This document shows, one piece after another, positions 35,389 to 44,569 of a stretch of DNA of 64,000 nt. The translations under genes were made by a program, and so were the position numbers. The notes beneath the pieces are model-generated. The model was not told where the DNA came from, made no database searches, and was given only the letters and a program-made list of their open reading frames with translations. Each line of letters begins with the position of its first letter. Positions within the stretch are counted from its first letter, which is position 1. The DNA comes from Mesobacillus jeotgali. Lineage in GTDB: Bacteria > Bacillota > Bacilli > Bacillales > Cytobacillaceae. The stretch covers positions 2,354,501-2,418,500 of the forward strand of contig NZ_CP134494.1 of assembly GCF_031759225.1 (NCBI RefSeq). The letters are read 5' to 3'.

Positions 35389-35754
35389 TTAGAAAAGCGA
35401 AACAAATCCCCAACCTGCTGTTGCAAACAGAGTGATGAGTCCTAGTGTCAGACCAATCAGTTGCCGGTTTCCCTTTTTCTGTTGATTTAAATATTCTTTG
35501 TAATCAATCTCTCCGCGAGCAAACTGAAGTCCGATTTCATCTGGCTCAATTCGGTACAGGTTACCATCCTTATCAGCCAGTACGATTTTTGAAATCACTC
35601 CGTGGTTCTCAAATGGAAAGGGTTTGCCTGCTTCAATGGCAAAGCTGCCTTCCCCGATCAATTCAATATGCAACGGGCGATAAACTGTGAATTGCACGAT
35701 TTGTTCGGCGGTATGGTATGATATCTGGTCGATATTATGATGAGAAACACACAT
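35389..35754 (-). CDS. Unknown protein with SHOCT-like motif and C-terminal membrane helix
   Basis: A 121-residue protein. A soluble N-terminal part (about 1-75) of mixed beta character is followed by a SHOCT-like segment (LQFARGEIDYKEYLNQQ, about 76-93) and a C-terminal membrane helix (about 100-120). The order, SHOCT before the helix, is the reverse of the neighbouring cluster. The start at ATG 35754 fits GAGG; the GTG at 35763 overlaps it. The gene converges on the SHOCT cluster. Function is unknown. Confidence 0.6.
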   Translation of the reverse strand: MCVSHHNIDQISYHTAEQIVQFTVYRPLHIELIGEGSFAIEAGKPFPFENHGVISKIVLADKDGNLYRIEPDEIGLQFARGEIDYKEYLNQQKKGNRQLIGLTLGLITLFATAGWGFVSLF

Positions 35755-35880
35755 TTTTTTCACCTCACTAAAATTATATTATAAAGGTTCAAAAATGGAA
35801 CTAGAAATACTTTATTCATTCTTTGTGCACAATTTGCCAGTATAATGGTCACTAATCCGTAATCAGAGAGGATGGTTTCA

Positions 35881-36501
35881 TTGAAACAGGAATTAAATGA
35901 GAAAATTAAAAAAAGATACAACCGAGTTTCAAAAATTTATGACAGAATGGATAGAATGATTCGAGAAGATTGGAGGAGAGACCTACTGGCTGGCGCATAT
36001 GGTGATGTCATGGAAGCAGGGGTAGGGACTGGGGCGAACCTATCTTTTTATCCGAATAATATTCAATCCTTGATTGGAGTGGATTTCAGCAGCGATATGT
36101 TAAAGTATGCAAAACAGAAAGCGTCACAACTTAATGCGTCTTATAAAATGGAACTAATAGAGGGAGACATCCAGGAACTGCCCTTTCCGGACAATAGCTT
36201 CGATACGGTAGTATCTACCTGTGTGTTTTGCTCTGTACCAGACCCGATTGTGGGTCTAGAAGAACTGAGAAGAGTTTGCAAACCGGACGGACAGATTCTT
36301 ATGCTTGAGCATATGAGAAGCGAAAACCAGGCGGCAGGACTTGTAATGGATATACTGAATCCAATAACAGTGGGAATGTGGGGAGCAAATATAAACCGGG
36401 AGACAATGGCAAACATTAAATCAGCAGGATTGTCAGTTGTTGGCGAAGAAAGACTAATGGGGTCAATAATGAGAAGACTGTTGCTTTCTCCAAATAAATA
36501 G
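35881..36501 (+). CDS. Class I SAM-dependent methyltransferase
   Basis: A 206-residue UbiE/PmtA-like methyltransferase with motif I VMEAGVGTGANL, GVDFSSDML (acidic loop) and motif IV FDTVVSTCVFCSV. The substrate is not evident; relatives act on quinones, phospholipids or small molecules. GAGAGG directly abuts the ATG at 35872, so TTG 35881 with 9-nt spacing is the likelier start. Confidence 0.8.
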   Translation: MKQELNEKIKKRYNRVSKIYDRMDRMIREDWRRDLLAGAYGDVMEAGVGTGANLSFYPNNIQSLIGVDFSSDMLKYAKQKASQLNASYKMELIEGDIQELPFPDNSFDTVVSTCVFCSVPDPIVGLEELRRVCKPDGQILMLEHMRSENQAAGLVMDILNPITVGMWGANINRETMANIKSAGLSVVGEERLMGSIMRRLLLSPNK

Positions 36502-36512
36502 ATCAATGTAAC

Positions 36513-36546
36513 AAAAACGGTTCAAAAACAGAACCGTTTTTTGTTT
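36513..36546 (+). terminator. Intrinsic terminator
   Basis: AAAACGGTTC and GAACCGTTTT pair around a 7-nt loop and run into TTTGTTT. Confidence 0.85.
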
Positions 36547-36740
36547 GGGGTTTTTAATTATTTTGACTTAATCATTGATTAACTATTTGTGTTACTAAAG
36601 CAAAATTATCCAATAAATACATAAGGTAAGCCTAGTACAGAACATGACGGTATAATTGACATTTCAGTGTCTGTCGAGGTTGTATCTGAAATATTATTAC
36701 TTTTAATAAAATGCATTAGGGTTTTACCATTGAGCTTAAA

Positions 36741-37022
36741 TCAAATTTTCTTAAGGTTAATTTTGTTGTTTGAGCTTACCTCCATTTCCAGGAAATTTTC
36801 CCCTTCCCAATTTAGCAATTTACGTAGTTCACAAGGTATCGTTAAGTTACCATTATTTAGTGTTGCCTGATTTAAGTATTTATCTTCGTGGTCTTTCTCA
36901 ATAACAATAGTATCTTTTTCGTTATAAATATAAAGCACGTGACCATCTTCAATTCCGAGTTCTTGTGTCACTTTCTTCGGTATGACGATTTGGCCATTAT
37001 TATAAAGTTTCCTGATTAGCAT
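36741..37022 (-). CDS. Tandem AbrB/SpoVT-like DNA-binding protein
   Basis: A 93-residue protein built from two swapped-hairpin repeats: LYNNGQIVIPKKVTQELGIEDG (about 5-26) and a second LNNGNLTIPCELRKLLNWEGE (about 55-75). AbrB/MazE-type domains act as transition-state regulators or antitoxins. No toxin frame is visible next door, so a regulator role is more likely. GGAGTG precedes the ATG. Having two copies of the motif in one short chain is less usual than a single N-terminal domain. Confidence 0.75.
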   Translation of the reverse strand: MLIRKLYNNGQIVIPKKVTQELGIEDGHVLYIYNEKDTIVIEKDHEDKYLNQATLNNGNLTIPCELRKLLNWEGENFLEMEVSSNNKINLKKI

Positions 37023-37248
37023 AACTTCTCACTCCAATTAAGGATTTCTACTCTGTGCTTTTCACAAAGTTTTATTAACCTATGGTATCGAATAAATGAG
37101 TAGAAAGTATGCAGGGGTTAATCAATATATATAAAATCCAAAATGTATTAAGAAAAGTCCAGCCCAAGTTGAGAAGAATGGTTGAATATCCATAGTTATT
37201 GCACAAATATACGCTAACATGTAGGGTGGTTACTCCTTAACTTCCCTC

Positions 37249-37279
37249 GAAGAAACGGCCCGCATACAGCCGTTTCTTC
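37249..37279. terminator. Orphan hairpin before lgt
   Basis: GAAGAAACGGC and GCCGTTTCTTC form a perfect 11-bp stem with a 9-nt loop. No gene precedes it on the plus strand; the remaining 37023-37418 spacer is empty. Confidence 0.5.
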
Positions 37280-37418
37280 ATTTATAAACAGCTAGTCACT
37301 ATTCTTTCTTTCTAGCTAATGCCGAATAAGGGAAAATCAATGTTCTTTGTTCCCCTCCATACAAAATCCATAAATACAAGGTATGATGACAGAGAATGAC
37401 ATAGAAGAGGTGAAATAG

Positions 37419-38240
37419 ATGGGAAACTTTGAACCAATTAATCGAATAGCATTGGAATTAGGCCCTATCACTATTTATTGGTACGGCATAATTATCGGCT
37501 TTGGGATTTTCTTAGGATGGTTACTTGCTACAAAAGAAGCAAAAAGAAGAGGGTTGCACCCCGATGTCTTTTCAGATTTACTTCTTTGGGCGATTCCAAT
37601 TTCTCTCCTTAGTGCTCGGTTATATTACGTATTATTCAAACTAGATTACTATTTGGATAATCCAGGACAGATTCTAGCAATCTGGGAAGGCGGCATCGCC
37701 ATCCATGGAGGATTGATCGGTGCGGTAGCAACCTCGATAGTGTACGCACGAAAAAAAGAAATTTCTTTCTGGCAGCTCGCTGACATAGCTGCTCCTAGCA
37801 TTATTCTCGGGCAGGCCATTGGTCGATGGGGAAACTTCATGAACCAGGAAGCGCATGGAACAGAGGTGACAAGAACATTTCTTGAAGATTTAATGCTGCC
37901 AGACTGGATTATTAACCAGATGTATATAGAAGGAGCGTATTACCACCCAACCTTTTTGTATGAATCTTTATGGAATCTTTCAGGTTTTTTTGTACTCCTT
38001 GCCATCAGAAAGTTCGGAGTCAAGCGGGGAGAAGTTTTCCTTTCTTATCTCATTTGGTATTCAGTAGGCAGGTTTTTTGTGGAGGGATTGAGGACGGACA
38101 GTCTTATGGTAACGGATGGATTAAGAATAGCCCAAGTCATGTCACTGGTTTTGATTGGCCTTTCTCTTTCAATCGCCTTGTATCGAAGGCGTAAAGGATT
38201 GGCAGAGGAGTCTTATAAAGAAAGTTCTGCTACTCAGTAG
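37419..38240 (+). CDS. lgt: Prolipoprotein diacylglyceryl transferase
   Basis: A 273-residue membrane enzyme that moves diacylglycerol from phosphatidylglycerol onto the lipobox Cys of prolipoproteins. It has the Lgt signature [13 protein letters not shown] (near residue 137), several membrane helices and a basic C-terminus. Clients in this window include the DUF1541 and OppA-like lipoproteins. It is not linked to hprK as in some relatives, so it may be a second copy. GAAGAGGTG precedes the ATG. Confidence 0.93.
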   Translation: MGNFEPINRIALELGPITIYWYGIIIGFGIFLGWLLATKEAKRRGLHPDVFSDLLLWAIPISLLSARLYYVLFKLDYYLDNPGQILAIWEGGIAIHGGLIGAVATSIVYARKKEISFWQLADIAAPSIILGQAIGRWGNFMNQEAHGTEVTRTFLEDLMLPDWIINQMYIEGAYYHPTFLYESLWNLSGFFVLLAIRKFGVKRGEVFLSYLIWYSVGRFFVEGLRTDSLMVTDGLRIAQVMSLVLIGLSLSIALYRRRKGLAEESYKESSATQ

Positions 38241-38265
38241 CTTAAACACATATCATACCCCCAGA

Positions 38266-38287
38266 CTCCCCAGAGTTCTGGGGTTTT
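38266..38287 (+). terminator. Terminator after lgt
   Basis: CCCCAGA-GT-TCTGGGG followed by TTTT. Confidence 0.7.
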
Positions 38288-38354
38288 AAGTGAAGAATAC
38301 CAAAAAGATAAGAAAATGACACCCTGCATAAATTCTCCTAAATTTAATGATAAC

Positions 38355-39221
38355 ATGGTTAAAAAATTTACAGGCAGGGGGAGTACAAAGATTAAGAACG
38401 GTATTTTAAGGCATGCAATCGTTATGGTAATACTCACAATTGCTTACCAAATCGCATATACATATTTTCTTTATCGGAACGGTGAATCACTTGATAAGGT
38501 ATTTGCAATGGGAGGGAATGTTGTAAATCAAGCAACTTCAATGAAGGAACCGGATGAAAACGAGGGACCAATAAAGGAAAATGTGATTGTAAGAATAAAG
38601 GATAAAGTGCTTCTTGACGCACCGGTGGTAAAACAATTTCCGGAACTTCCACGAGGATGTGAAGTAACTAGTCTTGCAATGTTGCTTCAATACAATGATA
38701 TTGATGTGGATAAAATGGAATTAGCTTCAGGCATTAAGAAGAATCCAGTGTTGCTCAAAAAAAGAGAGGGTGTAACTTACTGGGGACATCCAAACGATGG
38801 CTATATTGGGGATATGTATACCTATAAGAAACCCGGATTTGGTGTTTACCACAGACCAATAACTGAGCTAGCAGAAAAATACTTACCTGGTAAAGTAAAG
38901 GATATAACGGGGGCTGACTTTTCCGAAATTAAAACCTATTTATCCTTGGACCTTCCGATATGGGTGATCATAAATACAACCTATAAGAAGTTGCCGGCCT
39001 CTTCTTTTGAGGAATGGATAACACCCTCTGGACCGGTATCAATCACATACAAAGAACATTCAGTGCTAATTACTGGTTACGACGATAAATATATATACTT
39101 TAACGATCCTATCACGGGATTAAAAAACAGGAAAGAACCATACAACAGTTTTGAAGAGGCCTGGGAGCAAATGGGCAAGCAAGCCATAATCATTTTACCT
39201 GATTCTCAGATTTCTGAATAA
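38355..39221 (+). CDS. C39-like (papain-fold) peptidase, membrane anchored
   Basis: A protein of about 288 residues with one N-terminal membrane helix and an extracellular C39-like peptidase domain. The active-site Cys lies in LPRGCEVTSLAMLLQ, the His in KEHSVLITGYDD and the following Asp/Asn in YFNDP. Such proteins cleave leader or wall-associated peptides, but substrates are rarely known. The start is uncertain: 38355, 38316 and a non-ATG near 38389 after GGGGGAG are possible. Confidence 0.78.
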   Translation: MVKKFTGRGSTKIKNGILRHAIVMVILTIAYQIAYTYFLYRNGESLDKVFAMGGNVVNQATSMKEPDENEGPIKENVIVRIKDKVLLDAPVVKQFPELPRGCEVTSLAMLLQYNDIDVDKMELASGIKKNPVLLKKREGVTYWGHPNDGYIGDMYTYKKPGFGVYHRPITELAEKYLPGKVKDITGADFSEIKTYLSLDLPIWVIINTTYKKLPASSFEEWITPSGPVSITYKEHSVLITGYDDKYIYFNDPITGLKNRKEPYNSFEEAWEQMGKQAIIILPDSQISE

Positions 39222-39583
39222 AGGTGTTAATTAGGTTAGCACGAATTTAATTAATACCTACTAGCTAACCATCCATACACATTTTGTGATTTTTGGATAA
39301 TGTAAATCTTTCTTTCTAACAAATGTAAAAATGCGAACTTCTATGACAAGAAAGTTTTCATCAATTTTAATAAAGAGAAATGTAATGCATATGTAATATT
39401 AATTGCACACTAAATGCACGTTGATTCGTTATTATTTAATTACTAGGACCCCCCTTTTTTAATATAATCTTTCCCATGCATGAAAGGCTGTCGTTTAAAA
39501 TGCGACAGCCTTTCTGCTATAGTTGCGTTATTTGCATAGGTGCGAATCTGAGATGCATAAACCCTAAAACAGTGGTCAACCAA
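39222..39583. other. Intergenic stretch with two terminator hairpins
   Basis: AT-rich, no gene. GAAAGGCTGTCG / CGACAGCCTTTC (39482-39514) is a strong stem-loop that could end the peptidase transcript; the hairpin for the oxidase gene follows. Confidence 0.5.
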
Positions 39584-39610
39584 AAGGCTCCGGTAAATCA
39601 CCGGAGCCTT
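39584..39610 (-). terminator. Terminator of the multicopper oxidase gene
   Basis: AAGGCTCCGGT / ACCGGAGCCTT forms an 11-bp stem immediately downstream of the oxidase stop on the minus strand, followed by TTTGG. Confidence 0.75.
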
Positions 39611-39614
39611 CAGC

Positions 39615-41126
39615 CTATTCCACATTAAATTGTCCCATCATCCCTGCGTCTTCATGCTCGAGAATATGGCAATGGTACATGAATAACCCTTTATGATCAA
39701 ATGTGGCAATTGCTCGGACTTTTTCACCAGGTGCAACCAAAATAGTATCCTTCCATCCGCGTTCATTTGGCGGCGGGGGATTCCCATCACGATCAAGGAT
39801 CAGGAATTGGGTTCCATGGCCGTGGAACGGATGAGCCATGCCCATATTATTACCCATCATGCCCATTCCTTCATTCGAAATTTCCCAAATCTCGGTATCA
39901 TGAAGCTTAAGCTGCTCGTCAATGCGATCCATGTCCATCTGTTTGCCGTTGATGCTGACATTACGGCCCATTCCTGACATGACGAATTTCCGAGTACGTG
40001 CAGCCATGGTTTCATCTGGATCTGGAATGTCAACCAATTTTGATGGAACATTATTTGGCCCTTTTTCCTCGCCAGTGACGATGAATTTCATAAATGAAGT
40101 TCCCTTATCGGTCAATTCCACGGTTTCTCCCTCTTCATATTCTGAAAAATCAACAATCAACTCAGCACGTTCTGCAGAACTTAAAATAAGCTTGTCCATT
40201 TCTACGGGTTTTTCCAGGAGTCCACCATCTGTCCCGATCTGGTAAAATTTCTGATTGTTGCTCAGTTGGAATTGATAAATCCGTGCATTAGAGCCATTCA
40301 GCAGCCGGAAACGGACCTTGCCTTTAGGAACTTCAACATAAGGATTAATGGCTCCATTCACCATAATCGTATCTCCCTGCAGTCCCATCATGACATCGTG
40401 CATGCTCAAATCATAGGTAAACTGACCGTTTTCATCGAGCTGTTTATCCTGGACAATTAATGGTATATCATTCACCCCATATTCGTTAGGCAGATCCAGG
40501 TTGTCACTGTCTTCATCATCAATTATAAACAGACCAGCAAGTCCTTTATATACGTGTTCGCCAGTTTCATGGAGTAGATGGGGATGGTACCATAAAGTAG
40601 CAGCGTTTTGTTCAATTTTGAATTGCGGATTCCACGTGGTTCCAGGCTGGATGCCGGAATGAGGGCCGCCATCCTGGTCGCCGTCAACTTCTAGTCCATG
40701 CCAATGGACCGTGGTTGCTTCATCAATCTCATTTTTTACTTTTATTGAAACATCATCTCCAGTTTTTACACGAATCACGGGTCCTAGGTAATCGCCATTA
40801 TATCCAAACGTATCTGTTGGTTTGCCTTCTATAAACTCCATGGATCCTTTTTGGGCAACAAGAGTGAACTCTGCTTTTCCTGGGTCAGGATTCTCGTCTT
40901 TTAGGATGGGGGGAATGGGAAGAGAGGTTCCTCCATCAGCGAGTGAGTCATTCTTCATATCTTCAACCTCTCCGTTATCGTTACCCATCATACCACCATC
41001 CATCATTCCTCCCCCTTGTCCAGGCATGTTACCGTTCATGCCGCCAAAACCTCTCATAAAAAACCAGCCGCCCACAATGAGCAGAATCAATAAGATAAGT
41101 GCGGCCATAACTATTTTTTTCATCAT
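39615..41126 (-). CDS. Membrane-anchored multicopper oxidase
   Basis: A 503-residue CueO/CotA-like enzyme that oxidises substrates such as Cu(I) with reduction of O2 to water. All four copper motifs are present: HWHGL (141-145), WYHPH (179-183), HPFHGHGTQF (from 432) and HCHILEHEDAGMM (485-497), giving type 1, 2 and 3 copper sites with an axial Met. An N-terminal membrane helix (about 4-24) and a Met/Gly-rich spacer (about 25-50) anchor it outside the membrane. AAGGAGG precedes the ATG. The neighbourhood (Met-rich and YtkA-like genes) supports a role in copper detoxification rather than spore pigment. Confidence 0.93.
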   Translation of the reverse strand: MMKKIVMAALILLILLIVGGWFFMRGFGGMNGNMPGQGGGMMDGGMMGNDNGEVEDMKNDSLADGGTSLPIPPILKDENPDPGKAEFTLVAQKGSMEFIEGKPTDTFGYNGDYLGPVIRVKTGDDVSIKVKNEIDEATTVHWHGLEVDGDQDGGPHSGIQPGTTWNPQFKIEQNAATLWYHPHLLHETGEHVYKGLAGLFIIDDEDSDNLDLPNEYGVNDIPLIVQDKQLDENGQFTYDLSMHDVMMGLQGDTIMVNGAINPYVEVPKGKVRFRLLNGSNARIYQFQLSNNQKFYQIGTDGGLLEKPVEMDKLILSSAERAELIVDFSEYEEGETVELTDKGTSFMKFIVTGEEKGPNNVPSKLVDIPDPDETMAARTRKFVMSGMGRNVSINGKQMDMDRIDEQLKLHDTEIWEISNEGMGMMGNNMGMAHPFHGHGTQFLILDRDGNPPPPNERGWKDTILVAPGEKVRAIATFDHKGLFMYHCHILEHEDAGMMGQFNVE

Positions 41127-41174
41127 TTTTACCTCCTTTAGTACTTATCTAGCTTTTACATGACTTTATTTTTG

Positions 41175-41199
41175 AATACACAATACCTCGCTGTGTATT
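41175..41199. promoter_or_regulatory. Inverted repeat between divergent copper genes
   Basis: AATACACA-N9-TGTGTATT lies between the minus-strand multicopper oxidase gene and the plus-strand gene at 41330. It could be a shared operator. It does not look like a CsoR box. Confidence 0.4.
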
Positions 41200-41329
41200 T
41201 TATAAGCGCCGGTTTATAATTGCAAACAATAATGCTAACTGTAGTCAAATATGCATTTTCTATGGAGTTTAATTCGAGAAACCTGTGGTAGAAACTATAA
41301 AGTAAATAAAATTAAGGAGGAATAAAAAT

Positions 41330-41848
41330 ATGCTATTACCTGCATCTGACTTAGGGTTAATTTCAACTCACCTACCTGCCCATGACGGCATGATCATGAA
41401 AGTAAAGCTTATGGCAAGAGAAGCAAAAGAGGAAAAATTACTTGAATTGCTAAATACTAAGGTAGGGATTTTACGAAGCCATGTGCGTATCATGATGGAT
41501 ATGCTTGATCCTGACAGTAGTGATTTTGAGAAGCTTCCGGATTTCAATGAGCTTCCGGAGGGTCAGCTCGAAACTACATCTAGAGGGTCACAGCTGATGG
41601 ACAAGCACATCGCAATGGAAATTAAGGCTTCTACAGAGGCAATGGCGAAGGATAACTTCGTCTCAGCTCTTAAAATGAAGGACCCGCAGGTCAAACAGAC
41701 TCATATTGAAATGGCACTTCAGCAAGTAAAGCTGCTTAATATGGTTACTGAATTCCTGAAGGAGATTGAAGCAGATGTAACGCCTATGGGTACGCCAGAT
41801 GAACAAAAGAAAGTCATGAATCATTTCAGTCATATGATGGAAGAATAG
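41330..41848 (+). CDS. Helical protein, possibly CotF-like spore coat protein
   Basis: A 172-residue, mostly helical acidic protein without a signal or membrane segment. The spacing of helices and HDGMIMK / DKHIAMEIK / HIEMALQQV segments suggest a ferritin-like bundle of the CotF/spore coat type, but similarity is weak by eye. AAGGAGGAA precedes the ATG. It is followed after 21 nt by the YtkA-like gene, so the two are probably an operon. Confidence 0.5.
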   Translation: MLLPASDLGLISTHLPAHDGMIMKVKLMAREAKEEKLLELLNTKVGILRSHVRIMMDMLDPDSSDFEKLPDFNELPEGQLETTSRGSQLMDKHIAMEIKASTEAMAKDNFVSALKMKDPQVKQTHIEMALQQVKLLNMVTEFLKEIEADVTPMGTPDEQKKVMNHFSHMMEE

Positions 41849-41869
41849 ATTTTGATTGGAGGTCGAGAG

Positions 41870-42727
41870 ATGAATACTGAAAATGAACATAGTACTGTAA
41901 ACAATCATGACCACAGTCAGACCAGCAGTATGACTAAAGATAGTAGCCAGTCCAGTCGAACACCACATGACAGTCATGAACATCATCAAGAACATAGCAT
42001 GATGGACTCCCATCAGGGACACACCGACCATAAGGAGAACATAGCAAAAGTACAGGTTGATTGGACCTCAAACCCTCATATGGTCAAAGTGGATCAAGAA
42101 ACAGAAATTTTTATTGACATAAAAGATTTCTCCGGGAAGGTTATCGAGACTTTTCAAGCTGTGCATGAAAAAGAAATGCACCTACTGGCAATTAAAAAGG
42201 ATTTATCTGCATTCCAGCATCTTCATCCGCATTATCGTGGGAAAGGCAGATTTCAGGTGAAGACAACCTTCCCAAAGGCAGGGGAATATAAATTTTATGC
42301 AGATTTCCTGCCGGAGGGGGCAAATCAGCAGCTTGCTTCTCATGAGCTTGTCGTAAAGGGCTCAGAAACCAAGGAAGAGGTTGTTCCCGACAAGCTTTTG
42401 AAAAAGGAGATGGACGACCTGACAATCGAGCTCATTCTCCCAGAAGCGAAAGTGGATGAGCATATAAGTTTGATTTTCACCCTAAATGATAAGGAAGGAA
42501 ACCCAATTACTGAACTTGAACCCTATCTTGGTTCTGCAGGGCATGTAGTGATTGTCAGTGAGGATATGAATGAATTTCTCCATGTCCATCCAGTAGATGA
42601 AAATACAAAAGGACCAGATGTTGAGTATATGACCAGCTTTCCCCGAAGTGGATTGTATAAAATCTGGGGTCAGTTCAAGTACAAACAAAAACTTTATACA
42701 GTGCCTTTTGTTATAGAAGTCAAGTAA
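41870..42727 (+). CDS. His-rich YtkA/FixH-like domain protein
   Basis: A 285-residue protein with a His/Ser/Asp-rich N-terminal third (about residues 1-55, more than ten His, metal-binding in character) and two Ig-like YtkA/FixH-type beta domains. These contain repeated HLHPHY and HVHP motifs (near residues 120 and 245). HxHP motifs and the His tract suggest Cu or Zn binding. No signal peptide is seen, so its location is unclear. ATG 41870 follows TTGGAGGTCG; an upstream TTG at 41852 overlaps that site. Confidence 0.7.
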   Translation: MNTENEHSTVNNHDHSQTSSMTKDSSQSSRTPHDSHEHHQEHSMMDSHQGHTDHKENIAKVQVDWTSNPHMVKVDQETEIFIDIKDFSGKVIETFQAVHEKEMHLLAIKKDLSAFQHLHPHYRGKGRFQVKTTFPKAGEYKFYADFLPEGANQQLASHELVVKGSETKEEVVPDKLLKKEMDDLTIELILPEAKVDEHISLIFTLNDKEGNPITELEPYLGSAGHVVIVSEDMNEFLHVHPVDENTKGPDVEYMTSFPRSGLYKIWGQFKYKQKLYTVPFVIEVK

Positions 42728-42800
42728 TAGGCATCATTATCAGCAATGGCACACAGGATTGTGTGCTATTGTTCAATTTTCTAGTGAAGGAGGTAGAAAC

Positions 42801-44231
42801 TTGAAGGAGATAGAAGGAAAGATTGACATGCCGCAAACGAACAAAGGACGACTGAAAATTATTACGGTACTGGCTATTCCGGCAGTCATCGAAAACTTTT
42901 TCCAGACGATTCTTGGCTTTGTCGATACATACTTTGTATCAAAAATCGGTCTGGCAGAAGTTTCGGCGGTAGGGGTCACCAATGCAGTCATTGCGATATA
43001 TTTTGCGTTATTTATGGCAATTGGGGTAGCAGCCAATGTAAGGATTGCAAACTTCCTTGGTGCTAACCTTCCGGAAAAAGCAAGGCATATATCACAGCAA
43101 TCAATCGTCCTTGCTGCCATATTTGGTATCTTAACAGGGATTATTACCTGGATTTTCGCTGAACCGCTGCTGAAACTAATGGGAATAGAGGCAGAGGTCC
43201 TCGAGGCCGGTGCTCTGTATTTCCGGATTGTTGGAATCCCTTCGATTGTGATGAGCTTCATGTTTGTGTTAAGCGCTATCCTGCGGGGAGCAGGCGATAC
43301 AAAATCGCCGATGAAGGTGAGTATTGTCATCAATATTGTCAATGCAGTTTTGGATTATGTCCTTATCTTCGGTTTTTTGTTCATACCCGAAATGGGCATC
43401 GTAGGAGCAGGGATTGCAACGGTAATTTCAAGATTGATTGGAAGCATTGCGCTGTTTTACTATGTCAATAAAACAGAAACTCTTACTTTCAGAAGAGATT
43501 ACTGGAGTATTGACAGGACACATCTTATGGAACTGACTACTCTTGGAGCCCCAGCTGCAGGCGAGAGATTAGTCATGCGTGCTGGCCAAATCGTCTATTT
43601 CGGTTTCGTTGTTGCCCTTGGTACCAATGCATTTGCCGCTCATCAGATTGCCGGAAATGTCGAAGTATTTTCCTATATGATTGGATATGGATTTGCTACA
43701 GCCGCCACAATTTTGGTTGGCCAGCAAATCGGTGCGGGCAATCTTGAAGAAGCCAAGCATTATGCCAAACTATCCACCTATCTCACAGTAGGAGCGATGA
43801 CCCTGCTTGGTGCCTTGCTCTTCTTCCTCGGTGATTGGGCTGGCAGCTTATTTACCGAAGAACAGCAAGTTATCGATGATATAGGTACCGCACTAAAGAT
43901 TTCGGGTATTTTCCAACCGTTCCTCGCTGTATTAATGGTGCTGACAGGAGCATTCCAGGGGGCAAATAACACGAAATTCCCGATGTACCTGACCGGATTC
44001 GGGATGTGGGCGGTACGAACCGTACTTGTCTATCTTCTTGGAATCAAGCTGGGCTGGGGACTCGCGGGAGTATGGATAGCAATCGGAGCCGATATCGCAT
44101 TTCGTGCAATAGTATTGGTAATCCAATTCAAACGTGGAAAATGGATGGCACTTGAAAAAGCACCAGAGCCAGAATCTCACTGCCATCCGCAAACAACCAA
44201 AGAAAACATGTCAGCTTGCGCTAATAACTAT
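42801..44231 (+). CDS. MATE-family exporter (second copy)
   Basis: A 477-residue, 12-helix exporter closely similar to the protein at 20234 (AIPAVIENFFQTILGFVDTY; LTGAFQGANNTKFPMY), with a His/Cys-containing C-terminal tail (SHCHPQTTKENMSAC). TTG 42801 follows AAGGAGG at the right spacing; ATG 42828 is an alternative and the more upstream frame lacks a site. Its position behind metal-binding genes suggests export of a metal complex or a toxic compound, which is inference. The stop codon ends at 44234. Confidence 0.88.
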
Positions 44232-44239
44232 TAATAAGG

Positions 44240-44271
44240 AGCATACAGTTATCAATCTGTATGCTTTTTTT
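44240..44271 (+). terminator. Terminator after MATE gene
   Basis: AGCATACAG and CTGTATGCT pair around an 8-nt loop and run into TTTTTT. The following 44272-44569 is spacer without a gene. Confidence 0.88.
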
Positions 44272-44569
44272 AGGTAACAATATTATTAAAGTGAATCTAA
44301 CCTTATCATAAGGGGATTCCTACTTAAAAAGGTGTCTAGTAAAAATAATAAGTCGTTAGACCAAGTTGTATCAAACACATTAAATAGCAAAAAAAACAGA
44401 ATTATACCGTATAACTAGAGATGTCATAGCAGTAATCCTCTTTCCGGCTACCAAATCAAACTCCCTAGTTCTGTTAAAATTATGAAATTGACTCTTATTA
44501 GTTTTTTGGTGTTTTACCAAGTGTCCAAGAGGTAAAGGACATAAGAATCTATTTTAAGGAGGAAAATTA

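Noticed and set aside
36741..37022. Toxin-antitoxin module
   Set aside because: The AbrB-like protein has no adjacent toxin-sized frame with a start site.
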